A DNA stretch of 64,000 bases from Taklimakanibacter sp050251035 (GCA_050251035.1 JBFWNN010000031.1:3058-67057); one strand, 5' to 3'; shown: positions 43,883 to 54,268, counted from the first letter of the stretch. Program-made: numbers and translations. The notes: generated by a model from the letters alone, not told the origin.

Positions 43883-44269
43883 ATGACCTCATCGAAAGCC
43901 CCTTCGCAACGCCAGCTGCGCGCCGGCGAGCTCATCCGCCACGCTCTAGCGGAGATCCTGCTGCGCGGCGAGGTCGGCGACCCGGCGCTCGACCGCTTCG
44001 GCCTGGGCGTGCATGAGGTCGCCATGTCGCCGGACCTGCGCATCGCCACGGTCTATGTCAGGCCCCTCGTCGATGGCCAAAACGATCAGGCGGTCAAATT
44101 GCTCGCCCAGCATGCCCGCTACATCCGCGGGCTTCTGGCGCCGCGTCTCGACATGAAATTCATGCCCGAGCTCAGGTTCCGAATCGATACGGCCGCGGAC
44201 TATGCCGACAAGATCGACCGGCTCCTGAAGGACCCCACGGTGGCCCGCGATCTCACCGAGAAGAAGTGA
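43883..44269 (+). CDS. rbfA: ribosome-binding factor A
   Basis: A 128-residue KH-like protein: SQRQLRAGELIRHALAEILLRGEVGDP, VHEVAMSPDLRIATVYVRPL, APRLDMKFMPELRFRIDTAADYADKIDRLL. It helps 30S maturation and cold adaptation. Its stop overlaps the truB GTG start (GTGA). The start at 43883 has a GGAGAG site upstream. Confidence 0.94.
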   Translation: MTSSKAPSQRQLRAGELIRHALAEILLRGEVGDPALDRFGLGVHEVAMSPDLRIATVYVRPLVDGQNDQAVKLLAQHARYIRGLLAPRLDMKFMPELRFRIDTAADYADKIDRLLKDPTVARDLTEKK

Positions 44270-45180
44270 AGAAGCAGCGTCAGAATATCCATGGCTGGAT
44301 AGCCCTCGACAAGCCGGAAGGCCTGGGATCGACCCAGGCCCTGGCCAAGGTCAAGCGTCTGTTCAATGCCGCCAAGGCCGGCCATGGCGGGACGCTCGAC
44401 CCCCTGGCCTCCGGCCTCCTGCCGATCGCGCTGGGCGAGGCGACCAAGACCGTGTCCTGGGCCATGGACGGGCGCAAGACCTATCGGGTCCTGGTCAGAT
44501 GGGGCGAGGGGCGGACCACGGACGACCGGGAAGGCGAGATTTCAGCGCTTTCCGACCATCGCCCGTCGCATGTCGAGATCGATACGATATTGCCCCGCTT
44601 CGAGGGCGAGATCCTGCAGACCCCGCCGAAATTCTCGGCGATCAAGATCCAGGGCGAGCGGGCCTATGACCTCGCCCGGGCGGGCGAGGCCGTGGATCTT
44701 GCCCCGAGGGTCGTTTTCATTGAGAAAATCGAGCTTCTGGGCCTGCCCGACGCCGATCATGCCGAATTGTCGGTCGCCTGCGGCAAGGGAACCTATATCC
44801 GCTCGCTGGCGCGGGACCTGGCCGAGGCCTTGGGCACGGTCGGCCATGTGGCTAGGCTCAGGCGCACCGCCGTGGGGCCTTTTGGCGAAAAAGATATGAT
44901 TTCGCTGGAAAAGCTTGAGGAACTGCGCCATAAGGCGCCCGGCGACAACGCCATGGAAGGGGTTCTCCGCCCCCTCGAGACCGTGCTGGACGGCATCCCG
45001 GCACTGGCCGTGAAGGACGCGGAGGCCCAACGCCTGAGACAGGGCCAGCCGGTCCTTCTCAGAGGCGCAAGCGCTCCCATCGCACAAGATGCGGTTCTCG
45101 TCATGTGGGGTCGAAGACCTCTCGGGATCTGCTCTATCGAAATGGGCTCGCTCAAGCCGAAGCGGCTGTTCAACCTGTAA
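44266..45180 (+). CDS. truB: tRNA pseudouridine-55 synthase
   Basis: A 304-residue TruB with GTG start overlapping the rbfA stop. The catalytic aspartate is D45 in GHGGTLDPLASGLLP. Other motifs: KTYRVLVRWGEGRTTDDREG, PPKFSAIKIQGERAYDLAR and CGKGTYIRSLARDLAEALG. It makes pseudouridine 55 in the T-loop of tRNAs. The C-terminal PUA-like part ends GICSIEMGSLKPKRLFNL. A 19-base gap separates it from rpsO. Confidence 0.95.
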   Translation: MKKQRQNIHGWIALDKPEGLGSTQALAKVKRLFNAAKAGHGGTLDPLASGLLPIALGEATKTVSWAMDGRKTYRVLVRWGEGRTTDDREGEISALSDHRPSHVEIDTILPRFEGEILQTPPKFSAIKIQGERAYDLARAGEAVDLAPRVVFIEKIELLGLPDADHAELSVACGKGTYIRSLARDLAEALGTVGHVARLRRTAVGPFGEKDMISLEKLEELRHKAPGDNAMEGVLRPLETVLDGIPALAVKDAEAQRLRQGQPVLLRGASAPIAQDAVLVMWGRRPLGICSIEMGSLKPKRLFNL

Positions 45181-45199
45181 CCCATTTGGAGATGACCGA

Positions 45200-45469
45200 A
45201 TGACAATGACCCAGGAGCGCAAGTCGGCGCTCGTCAAGGAATATGCCACCAAGGCCGGTGACACCGGCTCGCCTGAAGTTCAGGTCGCGATCCTCACGGA
45301 GCGCATCAATACGCTGACCGATCACTTCAAAGCCCACAAGAAGGACAATCACTCGCGCCGCGGCCTGCTCAAGATGGTCAGCCAGCGCCGTGGTCTCCTC
45401 GACTATCTCAAGAAGGTCGATGAAGGGCGTTATCAGTCGCTGATCAAGCGGCTCGAAATCCGCCGCTAA
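45200..45469 (+). CDS. rpsO: 30S ribosomal protein S15
   Basis: An 89-residue S15, exactly the family length, starting at MTMTQERKSALVKEYATKAG (ATG 45200). Motifs: TGSPEVQVAILTERINTLT, HKKDNHSRRGLLKMVSQRR, and ending LIKRLEIRR. It binds the 16S central domain. The gene precedes pnp, the classic rpsO-pnp order, with a palindromic element immediately after its stop. Confidence 0.97.
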   Translation: MTMTQERKSALVKEYATKAGDTGSPEVQVAILTERINTLTDHFKAHKKDNHSRRGLLKMVSQRRGLLDYLKKVDEGRYQSLIKRLEIRR

Positions 45470-45471
45470 GA

Positions 45472-45516
45472 GCATCGGCCCGAAAAATGGAAACCGGTTT
45501 TCGGACAAGCCGAAGC
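45472..45516. repeat. palindromic repeat after rpsO
   Basis: GCATCGGC (45472-45479) faces GCCGAAGC (45509-45516) and CCGAAAA (45480-45486) faces TTTTCGG (45498-45504). It is the simple form of the element found nested at 40960-41028. Standing 2 bases after the rpsO stop and ~170 bases before pnp, it may form the rpsO mRNA 3' end or an RNase site, as hairpins between rpsO and pnp do in enterobacteria (analogy only). Confidence 0.75.
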
Positions 45517-45689
45517 GGAAATAGAGAGTAACGAAGTCAGTATGAGCGGGCGGATCACCGATTTGCCGCCCGCGATCCCCCAAGAGGCGTTCGGCAATAG
45601 GGCCGGCGCCAGAAGGCCCATAGGGGATGCCGTCCACGGTGTAGGTGAACGCAAATCTAGCGGCGGCGAAGGGCAATCAGGAAAATCAC

Positions 45690-47843
<2,154 letters not shown>

Positions 47844-47867
47844 TCACGCTCCCCTCCGGATAACGGA

Positions 47868-47895
47868 AAGCGCGGCTAACTCCCGCGCTTTTTTG
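47868..47895 (+). terminator. intrinsic terminator after pnp
   Basis: AAAGCGCGG (47868-47876), seven-base loop, CCGCGCTTT (47884-47892) give a nine-pair stem that runs directly into a T-tract (47890-47895). It is the clearest Rho-independent terminator in the window and closes the rimP-pnp operon 25 bases after the pnp stop. Confidence 0.92.
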
Positions 47896-47980
47896 TTGAC
47901 CGCATGCCACACGGGGTAGCGGCATTATGCTGGATTGCCATGGCGTGGCCCGGAGTCTCTCCTTGACAAGGGGGCTCGCG

Positions 47981-48553
47981 ATGGCAGCCGAGATCACGGT
48001 CAGGCGGATTCTCAAGGTCAATCACGCTGGCGAATATGGCGCGATCCGCATCTATGGCGCGCAGATCCGGGTGGCGCGTCGGCTCTATCCCGCCATCGTG
48101 GCGGCGCTTTCCGACATCAGGGCGCATGAGATCGAGCATTGCCGGCTGTTCCACGACGCCATGTCGGTGCGGGGCGCGCGGCCTTGCCGGGTCATGTCCT
48201 TCTGGAGCCTCGGCGGCTTCGTCCTGGGTTTCGTGACGGCCCTCATGGGCCAGCGCATGATCTGGATCTGCACCGAGGCGGTCGAGAGCGCGGTCCACCG
48301 CCATCTCGACGACCAGCTGGCTTTCCTCGATGGTCGCGATGCCGATCTCAAGGCGCTGATCGCCTCCATCCAGGGCGAGGAGCTTTCGCATCTGCATGAG
48401 GCGCAGGCGCGCCGCGGGGCGTCGGGGCCGGTGCAGGCCGGCGCCGTCGTGGTCATCGGCGCCCTGACCGACCTGCTGATCTGGCTCTCGACCTGGGGCG
48501 ATTCCACGCGCATGGCGCGCGAGATGCGTGCCGCCGGCAGCCGACGATCTTGA
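47981..48553 (+). CDS. coq7: COQ7-type demethoxyubiquinone hydroxylase
   Basis: A 190-residue di-iron protein starting at ATG 47981 (AAGGGGG ahead). The COQ7/UbiF-like ligands are present: E18 in NHAGEYGAI, E50xxH53 in AHEIEHCRLFHD, E99/E102 in CTEAVESAVHRHL, and E134xxH137 in GEELSHLHE. Two hydrophobic stretches (79-97 and ~155-170) allow membrane-surface binding. It hydroxylates demethoxyubiquinone in ubiquinone synthesis, as COQ7 replaces UbiF in many alphaproteobacteria. Single gene after the pnp terminator. Confidence 0.9.
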   Translation: MAAEITVRRILKVNHAGEYGAIRIYGAQIRVARRLYPAIVAALSDIRAHEIEHCRLFHDAMSVRGARPCRVMSFWSLGGFVLGFVTALMGQRMIWICTEAVESAVHRHLDDQLAFLDGRDADLKALIASIQGEELSHLHEAQARRGASGPVQAGAVVVIGALTDLLIWLSTWGDSTRMAREMRAAGSRRS

Positions 48554-48926
48554 AGTCGCCGCCGAAATATGCGATTTGGGAAATATCAGGATCGGATCAC
48601 GTGCGCCCGTGGCGGAAGCTCGCGGGCGTTTGTGTGTCGAGGGCGGGGCAATGGGAATATGCGCCCACGTCGTTTCGGGATTTCATTCTCATTTTATTCA
48701 CCGGTGAAAGAGTGGAAAGGGGGCAAAATTCCCTGCTCCCGGCAGGGACGCAACCAAGTCCTTGATATTATTGAGGCGTGACTTTTTTGCGAGAAATTCC
48801 CTGATAATCCCTGCAATTCCCTGAATCCGGGGTTCTTTCGGGCCGGTTCGAAGGGGACTTTTCTAGGGATGTATTCCTATCTCCTGGCCGGTTGACCGGA
48901 CCGGGGCAGCCGCGTAGGGCAGGGCC
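48554..48926. repeat. gene-free stretch with hairpin and helically phased TCCCTG repeats
   Basis: I find no convincing gene in these 373 bases. They hold a hairpin TCCCTG-CTCCCGG-CAGGGA at 48730-48748. They also hold three direct copies of TCCCTG at 48798, 48808 and 48818, spaced exactly 10 bases apart, within AATTCCCTG/AATCCCTG/AATTCCCTG. A protein-binding array or a decayed repeat is possible. The promoter of the following hydrolase gene may lie here, but I cannot point to it. Confidence 0.55.
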
Positions 48927-49619
48927 GTGCTCACCCTCGTCATGATTCCCGCTCTGTGCTGCGATGAAGGCCTCTATGAGGGCGTCACCGCTCCGCTCAA
49001 CGATCTCGTCAGCCCGCGGATCATCATCCCTCATGCGGCGACGCTCGCGGCCTGCGCCGAACAGGTGCTGAGCGCGGTCGAGGGTGACTTCGTCGTCATG
49101 GGCACGTCCTTCGGCGGCCATGTGGCGCGCGAGGTGGCGCTGCTGGCGCCCGAGCGGGTCAAGGGCTTGTGGGTCGTCGGGGCGGCGCCCGGGCCGATCG
49201 CCAGCCCGCAGGCCGGGCTCGAGCGCAGCGCCAAATTGCGCGGCGGGCAGGCGGAAGAAGTCTATCAGCAATTCTACCGGACGATCACTCATCTGCCGGG
49301 CGAGCGCGGGCAATGGGCGGCGGACGAGTTCCTGGCGATGGCGCGGCGCGCGGATCCGCAAAAGGTGGCGGTCCAGGCCGACGCTCTGGCGAGCCGCCCC
49401 GACCGCTGGGGCGACATCGGGCGGATCGCCTGTCCGACGCTCTTGCTCTGGGGCGTGTTCGACCAGTTCGCCCCGGCGGCGGACGGCTTGCGCATGGCGG
49501 GCCTCATCCCGCATGCCCGCTATGTCGAGATCGGCGATTGCGGCCATCTGCCGAGCCTGGAGACGCCGGACGAGTTCGTCACCGCGGCACGGCATTGGCT
49601 GGCTGATATCCGGGTTTGA
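48927..49619 (+). CDS. alpha/beta-fold hydrolase
   Basis: A 230-residue hydrolase with GTG start. The nucleophile elbow is GTSFGG (S61), the acid aspartate lies in LLLWGVFDQFAP, and the histidine in GDCGHLPSLETP, giving a complete catalytic triad. A lid region at ~85-150 is short. Natural substrate unknown. It lies just upstream of the Zur box, but is transcribed before it, so Zur control is not implied. Confidence 0.87.
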   Translation: MLTLVMIPALCCDEGLYEGVTAPLNDLVSPRIIIPHAATLAACAEQVLSAVEGDFVVMGTSFGGHVAREVALLAPERVKGLWVVGAAPGPIASPQAGLERSAKLRGGQAEEVYQQFYRTITHLPGERGQWAADEFLAMARRADPQKVAVQADALASRPDRWGDIGRIACPTLLLWGVFDQFAPAADGLRMAGLIPHARYVEIGDCGHLPSLETPDEFVTAARHWLADIRV

Positions 49620-49631
49620 AATTCGGGCGAA

Positions 49632-49648
49632 CTGTTATAATATAACAG
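49632..49648. promoter_or_regulatory. Zur box
   Basis: CTGTTATAATATAACAG has eight-base perfect arms around a central A, in agreement with the TGTTATAATATAACA-type Zur boxes known from alphaproteobacteria. It is 5 bases upstream of the zur start codon and would place zur-znuC-znuB under zinc-dependent autorepression. Confidence 0.85.
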
Positions 49649-49653
49649 TCGCC

Positions 49654-50127
49654 ATGAGCTTTCCCGACCCCCGCCACAACCACGATCACTGCACCGCCGA
49701 CCTGGTGAAGCGGGCCGAGCGCATCTGCGAGCGCCGCGGCTCCAGGCTCACCGCCCAGCGCCGCGACGTGCTCGACTGCGTGGCGCAGAGCCATCAGGCC
49801 GCCGGCGCCTATGAGATCATCGAGCGCATGGCGGCCAATGGCCCGCGCCCGGCGCCGATCACCGTCTATCGCGCCCTCGACTTCCTCCTGGCGCACGGGC
49901 TGGTGCACAAGATCGAGAGTCGCAACGCCTTCATCGCCTGTTCGCATGCGCATGAGGGCGAGCCCGCGGCGCTGCTCATTTGCGAAGGCTGCGGCATCGT
50001 CGCCGAGCTCGATAGTCCGGACATCTTCTCAGACCTCGCGCGGCAGGCGGCGGCGCAGGGCTTCAGACCCGAGCGCACCGTCGTCGAGATCGCGGGCCGC
50101 TGCAGCCATTGCGCCGGGAGCGCCTGA
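49654..50127 (+). CDS. zur: Fur-family zinc uptake regulator Zur
   Basis: A 157-residue Fur-superfamily repressor: RAERICERRGSRLTAQRRDVLDCVAQSHQAAGAYEIIERM, APITVYRALDFLLAHGLVHKIESRNAFIACSH, with the two CxxC structural-zinc motifs (ICEGCG and RCSHC). The RNAFIACSH and Cys pairs fit Zur rather than Fur. The N-terminus HNHDHC adds histidines. The Zur box directly upstream supports the call. It is followed by znuC, four bases away. Confidence 0.9.
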   Translation: MSFPDPRHNHDHCTADLVKRAERICERRGSRLTAQRRDVLDCVAQSHQAAGAYEIIERMAANGPRPAPITVYRALDFLLAHGLVHKIESRNAFIACSHAHEGEPAALLICEGCGIVAELDSPDIFSDLARQAAAQGFRPERTVVEIAGRCSHCAGSA

Positions 50128-50131
50128 ACCC

Positions 50132-50911
50132 ATGGACGCGCTGGTGCATGGCGAGCCGCTCATTTCGGGCCAGGGCATATCCCTCACCTTGGGCAACCGC
50201 GTCATCCTCGACCATGTCGATATCGACGTGATGCCGGGCGAGATCGTGACCCTCATCGGTCCGAACGGCGCCGGCAAGTCGTCGCTGGTGCGCGTACTCC
50301 TCGGCCTCCAGCCGGTGACCGGCGGGCGCGTCGCGCGCCGGAAAGGACTGCGCGTCGGCTATGTGCCGCAGCGCTTCCCGCTGACGCCCAATGTGCCGCT
50401 CGATGTGCGGCGGCTCCTGTCGCTGACGCTGAGGCCCGCACCCGCGGATATCGATGCGGCACTTGCCGAGACCGGCATCGCCCATCTGAAGGGCGCGGCC
50501 GTCGCCTCGCTGTCGGGCGGCGAGCTGCAGCGCGCCCTCCTGGCGCGGGCGCTCTTGCGCAGACCTGAGCTCCTGGTGCTGGACGAGCCGGTGCAGGCGG
50601 TCGACTTCATCGGCGAGACGAAGCTCTATGAGCTCATCTCCGCGATCCGCCGCCGGCATGGCTGCGGCATACTGATGGTGAGCCATGACCTCCATATGGT
50701 GATGGCGGAAAGCGACCGCGTCGTCTGCCTCAACGGCCATGTGTGCTGCGAAGGCGGACCGGAAGCGGTCCGGCACGATCCCGAATTCGTGAAGCTCTTC
50801 GGCCCGCAGGCGGCGCGGGTGATCGCCGCCTATTCGCACCATCACGACCACGATCACGAGAGCCACGACCACAGCCATCATGATCATAAGCATCATGACC
50901 ACCGCCATTGA
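50132..50911 (+). CDS. znuC: zinc ABC transporter ATP-binding protein ZnuC
   Basis: A 259-residue ABC ATPase. Walker A is GPNGAGKSS, the signature LSGGELQRALLARAL, Walker B ELLVLDEP and the switch histidine is in MVSHDLHMV. The C-terminal ~24 residues are an extreme His/Asp-rich tail (from about residue 236), a feature of zinc systems. It powers ZnuB. The gene is separated from znuB by a ~165-base repeat element. Confidence 0.92.
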   Translation: MDALVHGEPLISGQGISLTLGNRVILDHVDIDVMPGEIVTLIGPNGAGKSSLVRVLLGLQPVTGGRVARRKGLRVGYVPQRFPLTPNVPLDVRRLLSLTLRPAPADIDAALAETGIAHLKGAAVASLSGGELQRALLARALLRRPELLVLDEPVQAVDFIGETKLYELISAIRRRHGCGILMVSHDLHMVMAESDRVVCLNGHVCCEGGPEAVRHDPEFVKLFGPQAARVIAAYSHHHDHDHESHDHSHHDHKHHDHRH

Positions 50912-50924
50912 CGATATGAATTAC

Positions 50925-51075
50925 CTTCTCCCTTGCGGGGAGGGTCGGCCCGCAAGGCCGGGGTGGGGGTCTGGCGGTTTCTCCAGATTTGGTTCTTCGC
51001 CCGTCAACTATCGTGAACTTGTTTTGCGCCTGCACCAGACCCCCACCCCTAACCCCTCCCCACAAGGGAGAGGGG
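50925..51075. repeat. long inverted-repeat element inside znuC-znuB
   Basis: A second member of the family at 7255-7390: left arm 50925-50973 (CTTCTCCCTTGCGGGGAGGG ... GGGTGGGGGTCTGG) and right arm 51035-51075 (CCAGACCCCCACCCCTAACC ... GGGAGAGGGG). A short extra segment (GGCCCGCAAGGCC) interrupts the left arm. The purine-rich end GGGAGAGGGG (51066-51075) lies directly before the znuB start and is the only apparent ribosome-binding site, so the repeat supplies it. Confidence 0.85.
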
Positions 51076-51082
51076 AATGCTC

Positions 51083-51880
51083 GTGACCATCCTCTCGGAG
51101 CCCTTCTTCATCCGCGCCCTCATCGCCGGGCTCGGCGTCGCGGCGATCGCCGGGCCTGTCGGCTGCTTCATCGTCTGGCGGCGCATGGCCTATTTCGGCG
51201 AGACGCTCGCCCATGCCTCGCTCCTGGGCGTGGGCCTCGGCCTCCTCTTCGGCATCGACCTGACGCTCGGCGTCATCGCCACGACGGTGGGGCTCGCCGT
51301 GGCGCTCCTGGCGCTGCGCTCGCAGCGCGAGCTCGCCACCGACACGCTGCTCGGCATCCTGTCGCATGGCGCGCTCGCCGCCGGCATCGTGGTGGCGAGC
51401 CTCCTCACCTGGGTGCGCTTCGACCTGATGAGCCTGCTCTTCGGCGACATCCTCACCGTGTCGACGAGCGACATCCTGTGGGTGTGGCTCGGCGGCGCCG
51501 CGGTGATGATCGGCATCGCCTTTCTGTGGCGCGATCTCCTGGCGCTCACCGTGCATGAGGAACTCGCCGCCGCCGAGGGCGTCAAGGCGCAGCGGGTCGA
51601 GGTGGGCTTCGTGCTGCTGATCGCCGTGCTCATCGCCGTCGCCATGAAGATCGTCGGCATCCTGCTGATCACGGCGCTCCTCATCATCCCGGCGGCGGCG
51701 GCGCGGCGCATGGCGCGCTCGCCCGAGACCATGGCGCTGATGGCGAGCCTCATCGGCATGATCGCGGTGGTGGCGGGCCTCGCCCTCTCGGGCCTTCTCG
51801 ACTCGCCCTCCGGCCCCTCGATCGTGCTCATGGCTGCGGCGCTGTTTGTCTTGACCTTGGCCTGGCCTAAGACCAATTAA
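51083..51880 (+). CDS. znuB: zinc ABC transporter permease ZnuB
   Basis: A 265-residue ABC-3 family permease with about eight helices: LIAGLGVAAIAGPVGCFIVWRRMAYFGETLAHASLLGVGLG, LATDTLLGILSHGALAAG, and AVAMKIVGILLITALLIIPAAAARR. The start is set at GTG 51083, seven bases after GAGGGG; ATG 51077 directly abuts the site. It carries zinc across the inner membrane with ZnuC. The binding protein ZnuA is not in the window. Confidence 0.9.
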   Translation: MTILSEPFFIRALIAGLGVAAIAGPVGCFIVWRRMAYFGETLAHASLLGVGLGLLFGIDLTLGVIATTVGLAVALLALRSQRELATDTLLGILSHGALAAGIVVASLLTWVRFDLMSLLFGDILTVSTSDILWVWLGGAAVMIGIAFLWRDLLALTVHEELAAAEGVKAQRVEVGFVLLIAVLIAVAMKIVGILLITALLIIPAAAARRMARSPETMALMASLIGMIAVVAGLALSGLLDSPSGPSIVLMAAALFVLTLAWPKTN

Positions 51881-51885
51881 CCGCC

Positions 51886-53112
51886 ATGCTCCTGCCGCGC
51901 AGAAACTCCATTGGCGTCGCGACCGGTTCCGTCCAGATCGGCGGCGGGGCCCCGATCGTCGTGCAGTCCATGACCAACACCGACACGGCGGATATCGAAG
52001 GCACGGCGCGGCAGATCGCCCAGCTCCATCGCGCCGGCTCCGAGATCGTGCGCATCACCGTCGATCGCGAGGATGCGGCGGCCGCCGTTCCCCATATCCG
52101 CGACAAGGTCGCGGCCAAGGGCCTCGATGTGCCGATCGTGGGCGACTTTCACTATAACGGCCATATGCTGCTCAGCCGGTATCCGGCCTGTGCCGAGGCG
52201 CTGGCGAAATACCGCATCAATCCCGGCAATGTCGGCTTCAAGGAGAAGAAGGACCGTAATTTCGGCATGATGATCGAGACGGCGCTCGCATTCGACAAGC
52301 CGGTCCGCATCGGCGTCAACTGGGGTTCGCTCGACCAGGCGCTCTTGACCTCGCTCATGGACCAGAATGCGAAGTCGGCGGCGCCGATCGCAGCCCGCGC
52401 CGTGATGCATGAGGCGGTGGTGCAGTCGGGCGTGCTGTCGGCTGAGCGGGCGCGCGAATTGGGCCTCGGCGCGGACAAGATCATCATCTCGGCGAAATGT
52501 TCGGAGGTGCAGGACCTGATCGCGGTCTATCGGCTCCTCGCCCGGCGCTGCGATTATGCGCTGCATCTCGGCCTCACCGAGGCGGGCATGGGCTCGAAGG
52601 GCATCGTCGCCTCGACGGCGGCGCTTTCGGTCCTCCTGCAGGAGGGCATCGGCGACACCATCCGCATCTCGCTCACCCCCGAGCCCGGCGGCGACCGCAC
52701 GCGCGAGGTCACCGTGGCGCAGGAGATCCTGCAGACCATGGGCTTGAGATCCTTCGCGCCGATGGTCATCGCCTGCCCGGGCTGCGGGCGCACGACCTCG
52801 ACCGTGTTCCAGGAACTGGCGCAGGATATCCAGACCTATGTGCGCGACCGCATGGTCGACTGGCGGCGCGACTATCCGGGCTTCGAGACCCTGCAGCTCG
52901 CGGTGATGGGCTGCATCGTCAATGGTCCCGGCGAATCCAAGCATGCCGATATCGGCATATCGCTGCCGGGAACCGGCGAGCTGCCCTCGGCCCCGGTCTA
53001 TGTCGACGGCAAGAAGATCGCGACCTTGCGCGGCGCCGACATCGCGAACCAGTTCAAAGCGATCGTCGAGACTTACGTAAAGGAGCGCTGGGGCGAAAAA
53101 ACGCCGGTATAG
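51886..53112 (+). CDS. ispG: 4-hydroxy-3-methylbut-2-enyl diphosphate synthase (flavodoxin/ferredoxin)
   Basis: A 408-residue IspG (GcpE): VQSMTNTDTADIEGTARQI, GSEIVRITVDREDAA, NPGNVG. The [4Fe-4S] ligands are C297 and C300 (ACPGCGRT), C343 (MGCIVNGPGE) and E350. It makes HMBPP in the MEP isoprenoid pathway. It begins 5 bases after znuB and could share its transcript. A farnesyl-diphosphate synthase family gene lies two genes on. Confidence 0.95.
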   Translation: MLLPRRNSIGVATGSVQIGGGAPIVVQSMTNTDTADIEGTARQIAQLHRAGSEIVRITVDREDAAAAVPHIRDKVAAKGLDVPIVGDFHYNGHMLLSRYPACAEALAKYRINPGNVGFKEKKDRNFGMMIETALAFDKPVRIGVNWGSLDQALLTSLMDQNAKSAAPIAARAVMHEAVVQSGVLSAERARELGLGADKIIISAKCSEVQDLIAVYRLLARRCDYALHLGLTEAGMGSKGIVASTAALSVLLQEGIGDTIRISLTPEPGGDRTREVTVAQEILQTMGLRSFAPMVIACPGCGRTTSTVFQELAQDIQTYVRDRMVDWRRDYPGFETLQLAVMGCIVNGPGESKHADIGISLPGTGELPSAPVYVDGKKIATLRGADIANQFKAIVETYVKERWGEKTPV

Positions 53113-53189
53113 GAGCGGGAAATTCGTTGAAGTATGTTCCTTGTTTGTTCTATGATCCCGCTCCCTTCACCCCAGAGAACGAGAGCCCC

Positions 53190-53405
53190 ATGAACCGCCC
53201 CTTCAGCTTCTCCGACCGCCAGCATTTCGTCCAATGCCTCGCCATCACGCGCAATCTCGCCGTCGCCTGCGGCCGTGGCGAAAGGCCCGAATCCGACTTG
53301 CGCAAGCGCTGCGACATGCTGGTGACGGCGGTCGATGACCTGATGGGCGAGCTCGTCGGCGATACCGCTTATTTCCACGGGCAAGAGAACGCCAACCGCG
53401 CATAA
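53190..53405 (+). CDS. small hypothetical protein (71 residues)
   Basis: An ATG at 53190 with GAGAACGAGAG ahead opens a 71-codon frame: MNRPFSFSDRQHFVQCLAI..., with CLAITRNLAVACGRGERPESDLRKRCD and an acidic/helical end. No signal peptide or transmembrane part. I do not recognise a family. It lies between ispG and an aldo/keto reductase, 13 bases before the latter, and is probably co-transcribed. Codon use is like its neighbours, which supports it being real. Confidence 0.6.
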   Translation: MNRPFSFSDRQHFVQCLAITRNLAVACGRGERPESDLRKRCDMLVTAVDDLMGELVGDTAYFHGQENANRA

Positions 53406-53418
53406 GAGAAGAGGACCA

Positions 53419-54267
53419 ATGATGCAGAGCCGACGTTTCGGCGCCAGCGGGCGCGATGTTTCCGTCATCGGCCAGGGCACCTGGTATATCGAGCAGGCCG
53501 ACCGCCCCGTCGCCATCGCGGCGTTGCGGCGCGGTTTGGACGTCGGCCTCAATCATATCGACACGGCGGAGATGTATGGCGCGGGCGCCGCCGAGACGAT
53601 CGTCGGCGAGGCGATCCAGGGCCGGCGCGACGAGGTCTTCATCGTCTCCAAGGTCCTGCCCACCAATGCGTCCAAGGCCGGGACGCGGCGCGCCTGCGAG
53701 GCCTCGCTCAAGCGTCTCAAGACCGACCGGCTCGATTGCTATCTGTTGCATTGGCGCGGCCAGCATCCGCTGGCCGAGACCATCGCCGCCTTCGACGAGC
53801 TCGAGCGCGACGGCAAGATCCTCTCCTGGGGGGTCAGCAATTTCGACGAAGAGGACCTGGCCGAAGCCCTCACCATCGCGGGCAAGGGCCGGATCGCCTG
53901 CAATCAGGTCCTCTATCACCTGGGCGAGCGCGCCATCGAGCATGCGGTCATCCCGTGGTGCGCCAAGCAGGATGTCGCGGTGGTGGCCTACAGCCCCTTC
54001 GGCCATTCGGGTTTTCCGGCGCGCAACAGCAAGGGCGGCTATGTGTTGGCCGACATCGCCAAGGCCCATGGCGCGAGCCTATATCAGGTGGCGCTCGCCT
54101 TTCTCACCCGCCAGGCGAATGTCTTCGCTATCCCGAAAGCGGCGCGGCTCGCGCATGTGGAAGAGAACGCCAAGGCGAGCGACATCAAGCTCGGCGATGC
54201 CGATGTCGCGCGGCTCGAGGAGGCTTTTCCGCTCGGCGTCAAGCCGCGCGGTCTGCCGATGATCTGA
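53419..54267 (+). CDS. aldo/keto reductase
   Basis: A 282-residue NADPH-dependent (alpha/beta)8 reductase. The catalytic tetrad is recognisable: D and Y in NHIDTAEMYG, K in VFIVSKVLP, H in CYLLHWRG. Further motifs: ILSWGVSNFDEEDL, ACNQVLYHLGERAIE and VFAIPKAA. Substrate unknown. ATG 53422 is an alternative start. It converges with ispA, one base away. Confidence 0.92.
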   Translation: MMQSRRFGASGRDVSVIGQGTWYIEQADRPVAIAALRRGLDVGLNHIDTAEMYGAGAAETIVGEAIQGRRDEVFIVSKVLPTNASKAGTRRACEASLKRLKTDRLDCYLLHWRGQHPLAETIAAFDELERDGKILSWGVSNFDEEDLAEALTIAGKGRIACNQVLYHLGERAIEHAVIPWCAKQDVAVVAYSPFGHSGFPARNSKGGYVLADIAKAHGASLYQVALAFLTRQANVFAIPKAARLAHVEENAKASDIKLGDADVARLEEAFPLGVKPRGLPMI

Positions 54268-54268
54268 G

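Noticed and set aside
48550..48765. 71-codon frame after coq7
   Set aside because: No ribosome site, odd composition, and it runs into the TCCCTG repeats; I treat the stretch as gene-free.
48844..48851. GGTTCGAA resembling a tRNA T-loop
   Set aside because: No acceptor, D or anticodon stems can be built around it, so it is not a tRNA. No other tRNA signature was found in the window.
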